Assembly: GCA_022561955.1 (NCBI GenBank)
Contig: JADFQF010000119.1
Location: forward strand, 1 to 5,739
Origin: Chloroflexota bacterium
GTDB taxonomy: Bacteria > Chloroflexota > Dehalococcoidia > SAR202 > UBA11138
Reading direction: 5' to 3'
DNA length: 5,739 nt
Part shown: positions 5,311 to 5,739 of the stretch, one piece after another
How the letters are laid out: every line of letters begins with the position of its first letter
How positions within the stretch are numbered: position 1 is the first letter of the stretch
Made by a program: the position numbers and the translations under genes
The notes under the pieces: generated by a model
Database searches by the model: none
What the model saw: only the letters and a program-made list of their open reading frames with translations
Told to the model about the DNA's origin: nothing

Positions 5311-5739
5311 CTAGATGCTCACTTTTCGGGCGACCAGCATGCCCTCTTCCCTGGCTACTTTGATTGCGAAGGGAATGCTGTCTATCTGGAGCGCGGCCTC
5401 GCGGTCCTCGGAGCGAAAGTGCGGCCGGTCCGGGTCGCCGTACTTCTGGGACTCCTCGCCCGCGAGTATCAGGCTGCGAACGGAATCGTGGGAGGGCCGC
5501 CGGCCCTGGAACAGGTTTCGCAGGTAGAGGCCGCACTGCTCATCTTCGTCTGCACGTACCTTGGCCTCGGCGCCCATCGCCACGATGCTGACTATGTCCG
5601 GACTATCTCGGTTGATCGCCTTCACCGTGGCGTCCGCGATTACCAGCGACCCCACGTAGATCTGGTCGGCCCTGACCGCGGCCGCGACTCCGACCGTCCC
5701 AGCCCGCGTCGACTGAATCAGGGTCTTGCCGGCGACGTC
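5311..5739 (-). CDS. comB: 2-phosphosulfolactate phosphatase (ComB) family protein, C-terminal part (5'-partial)
   Basis: The frame runs off the right edge of the window, so only the last 142 residues are seen; the family is usually around 230-250 residues. An internal GTG at 5655 is not the real start, because conserved family sequence continues upstream of it. In visible order: GKT...QSTRAGT (4-15), the ADQIYVGSLVIADATV strand and helix (24-39), VSIVAMG (50-56), the acidic EDEQCGLYLRNLFQGR (65-80) with the conserved E-D pair, and a C-terminal DSIPFAIKVAREEGMLVAR (120-138). ComB is a Mg-dependent phosphatase that converts phosphosulfolactate to sulfolactate in methanogen coenzyme M synthesis. 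Many bacteria without coenzyme M carry homologues whose substrate is unproven, so the symbol denotes family rather than activity. It leads into the aldo/keto reductase gene 24 bp downstream. Confidence 0.85.
   Translation of the reverse strand, partial: DVAGKTLIQSTRAGTVGVAAAVRADQIYVGSLVIADATVKAINRDSPDIVSIVAMGAEAKVRADEDEQCGLYLRNLFQGRRPSHDSVRSLILAGEESQKYGDPDRPHFRSEDREAALQIDSIPFAIKVAREEGMLVARKVSI

Noticed and set aside
1..5739. Defence, CRISPR, transposon or biosynthetic-cluster content
   Set aside because: No repeats with spacers, transposase or integrase motifs, terminal inverted repeats, or megasynthase/defence domains are seen. All five readable genes are ordinary metabolic or envelope types.

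Overview
The window is GC-rich, densely coding bacterial DNA with no rRNA, tRNA, CRISPR array or insertion sequence that I can see. Five genes are readable, two of them cut by the window edges. The mix of products is a tandem-repeat membrane protein, a carboxymuconolactone-decarboxylase-family protein, a probable F420-dependent luciferase-like (LLM) oxidoreductase, a secreted beta-rich protein with a TPTPIP-plus-transmembrane tail, an aldo/keto reductase and a ComB-like phosphatase. This mix suggests Chloroflexota of the Dehalococcoidia/SAR202 type. That is inference from gene content; no phylogenetic marker is present.

Layout. On the plus strand, positions 2-1780 hold the C-terminal part of a membrane protein. 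It has three recognisable ~95-residue repeats followed by three transmembrane helices. After 47 bp comes a complete CMD/AhpD-like gene (1828-2373) with a strong ribosome binding site. It converges on a minus-strand block across a 54-bp gap that holds a nested inverted repeat, probably a shared terminator. In minus-strand transcription order (right to left) the block is: a 3' fragment of a 2-phosphosulfolactate phosphatase-like gene (5739-5311), a 24-bp gap, an aldo/keto reductase (5286-4360), a 162-bp gap with two dyads and a candidate sigma-70 promoter, a secreted C-terminally anchored protein (4197-3334), and an LLM oxidoreductase (3324-2428). The LLM gene's ribosome binding site overlaps the stop codon of the secreted-protein gene.

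How the genes may work together. The phosphatase and aldo/keto reductase genes look like one transcription unit, and the secreted-protein and LLM genes like a second, tightly coupled one. The soluble enzymes (CMD, LLM, AKR, ComB-like) fit small-molecule or sulfonate/carbonyl redox metabolism, but no shared substrate can be read from the sequence. I do not see a defence system, biosynthetic cluster or mobile element. The least explained items are the repeat membrane protein, the pairing of a surface protein with a cytosolic flavin-type oxidoreductase, and the paired dyads at 4303-4343.
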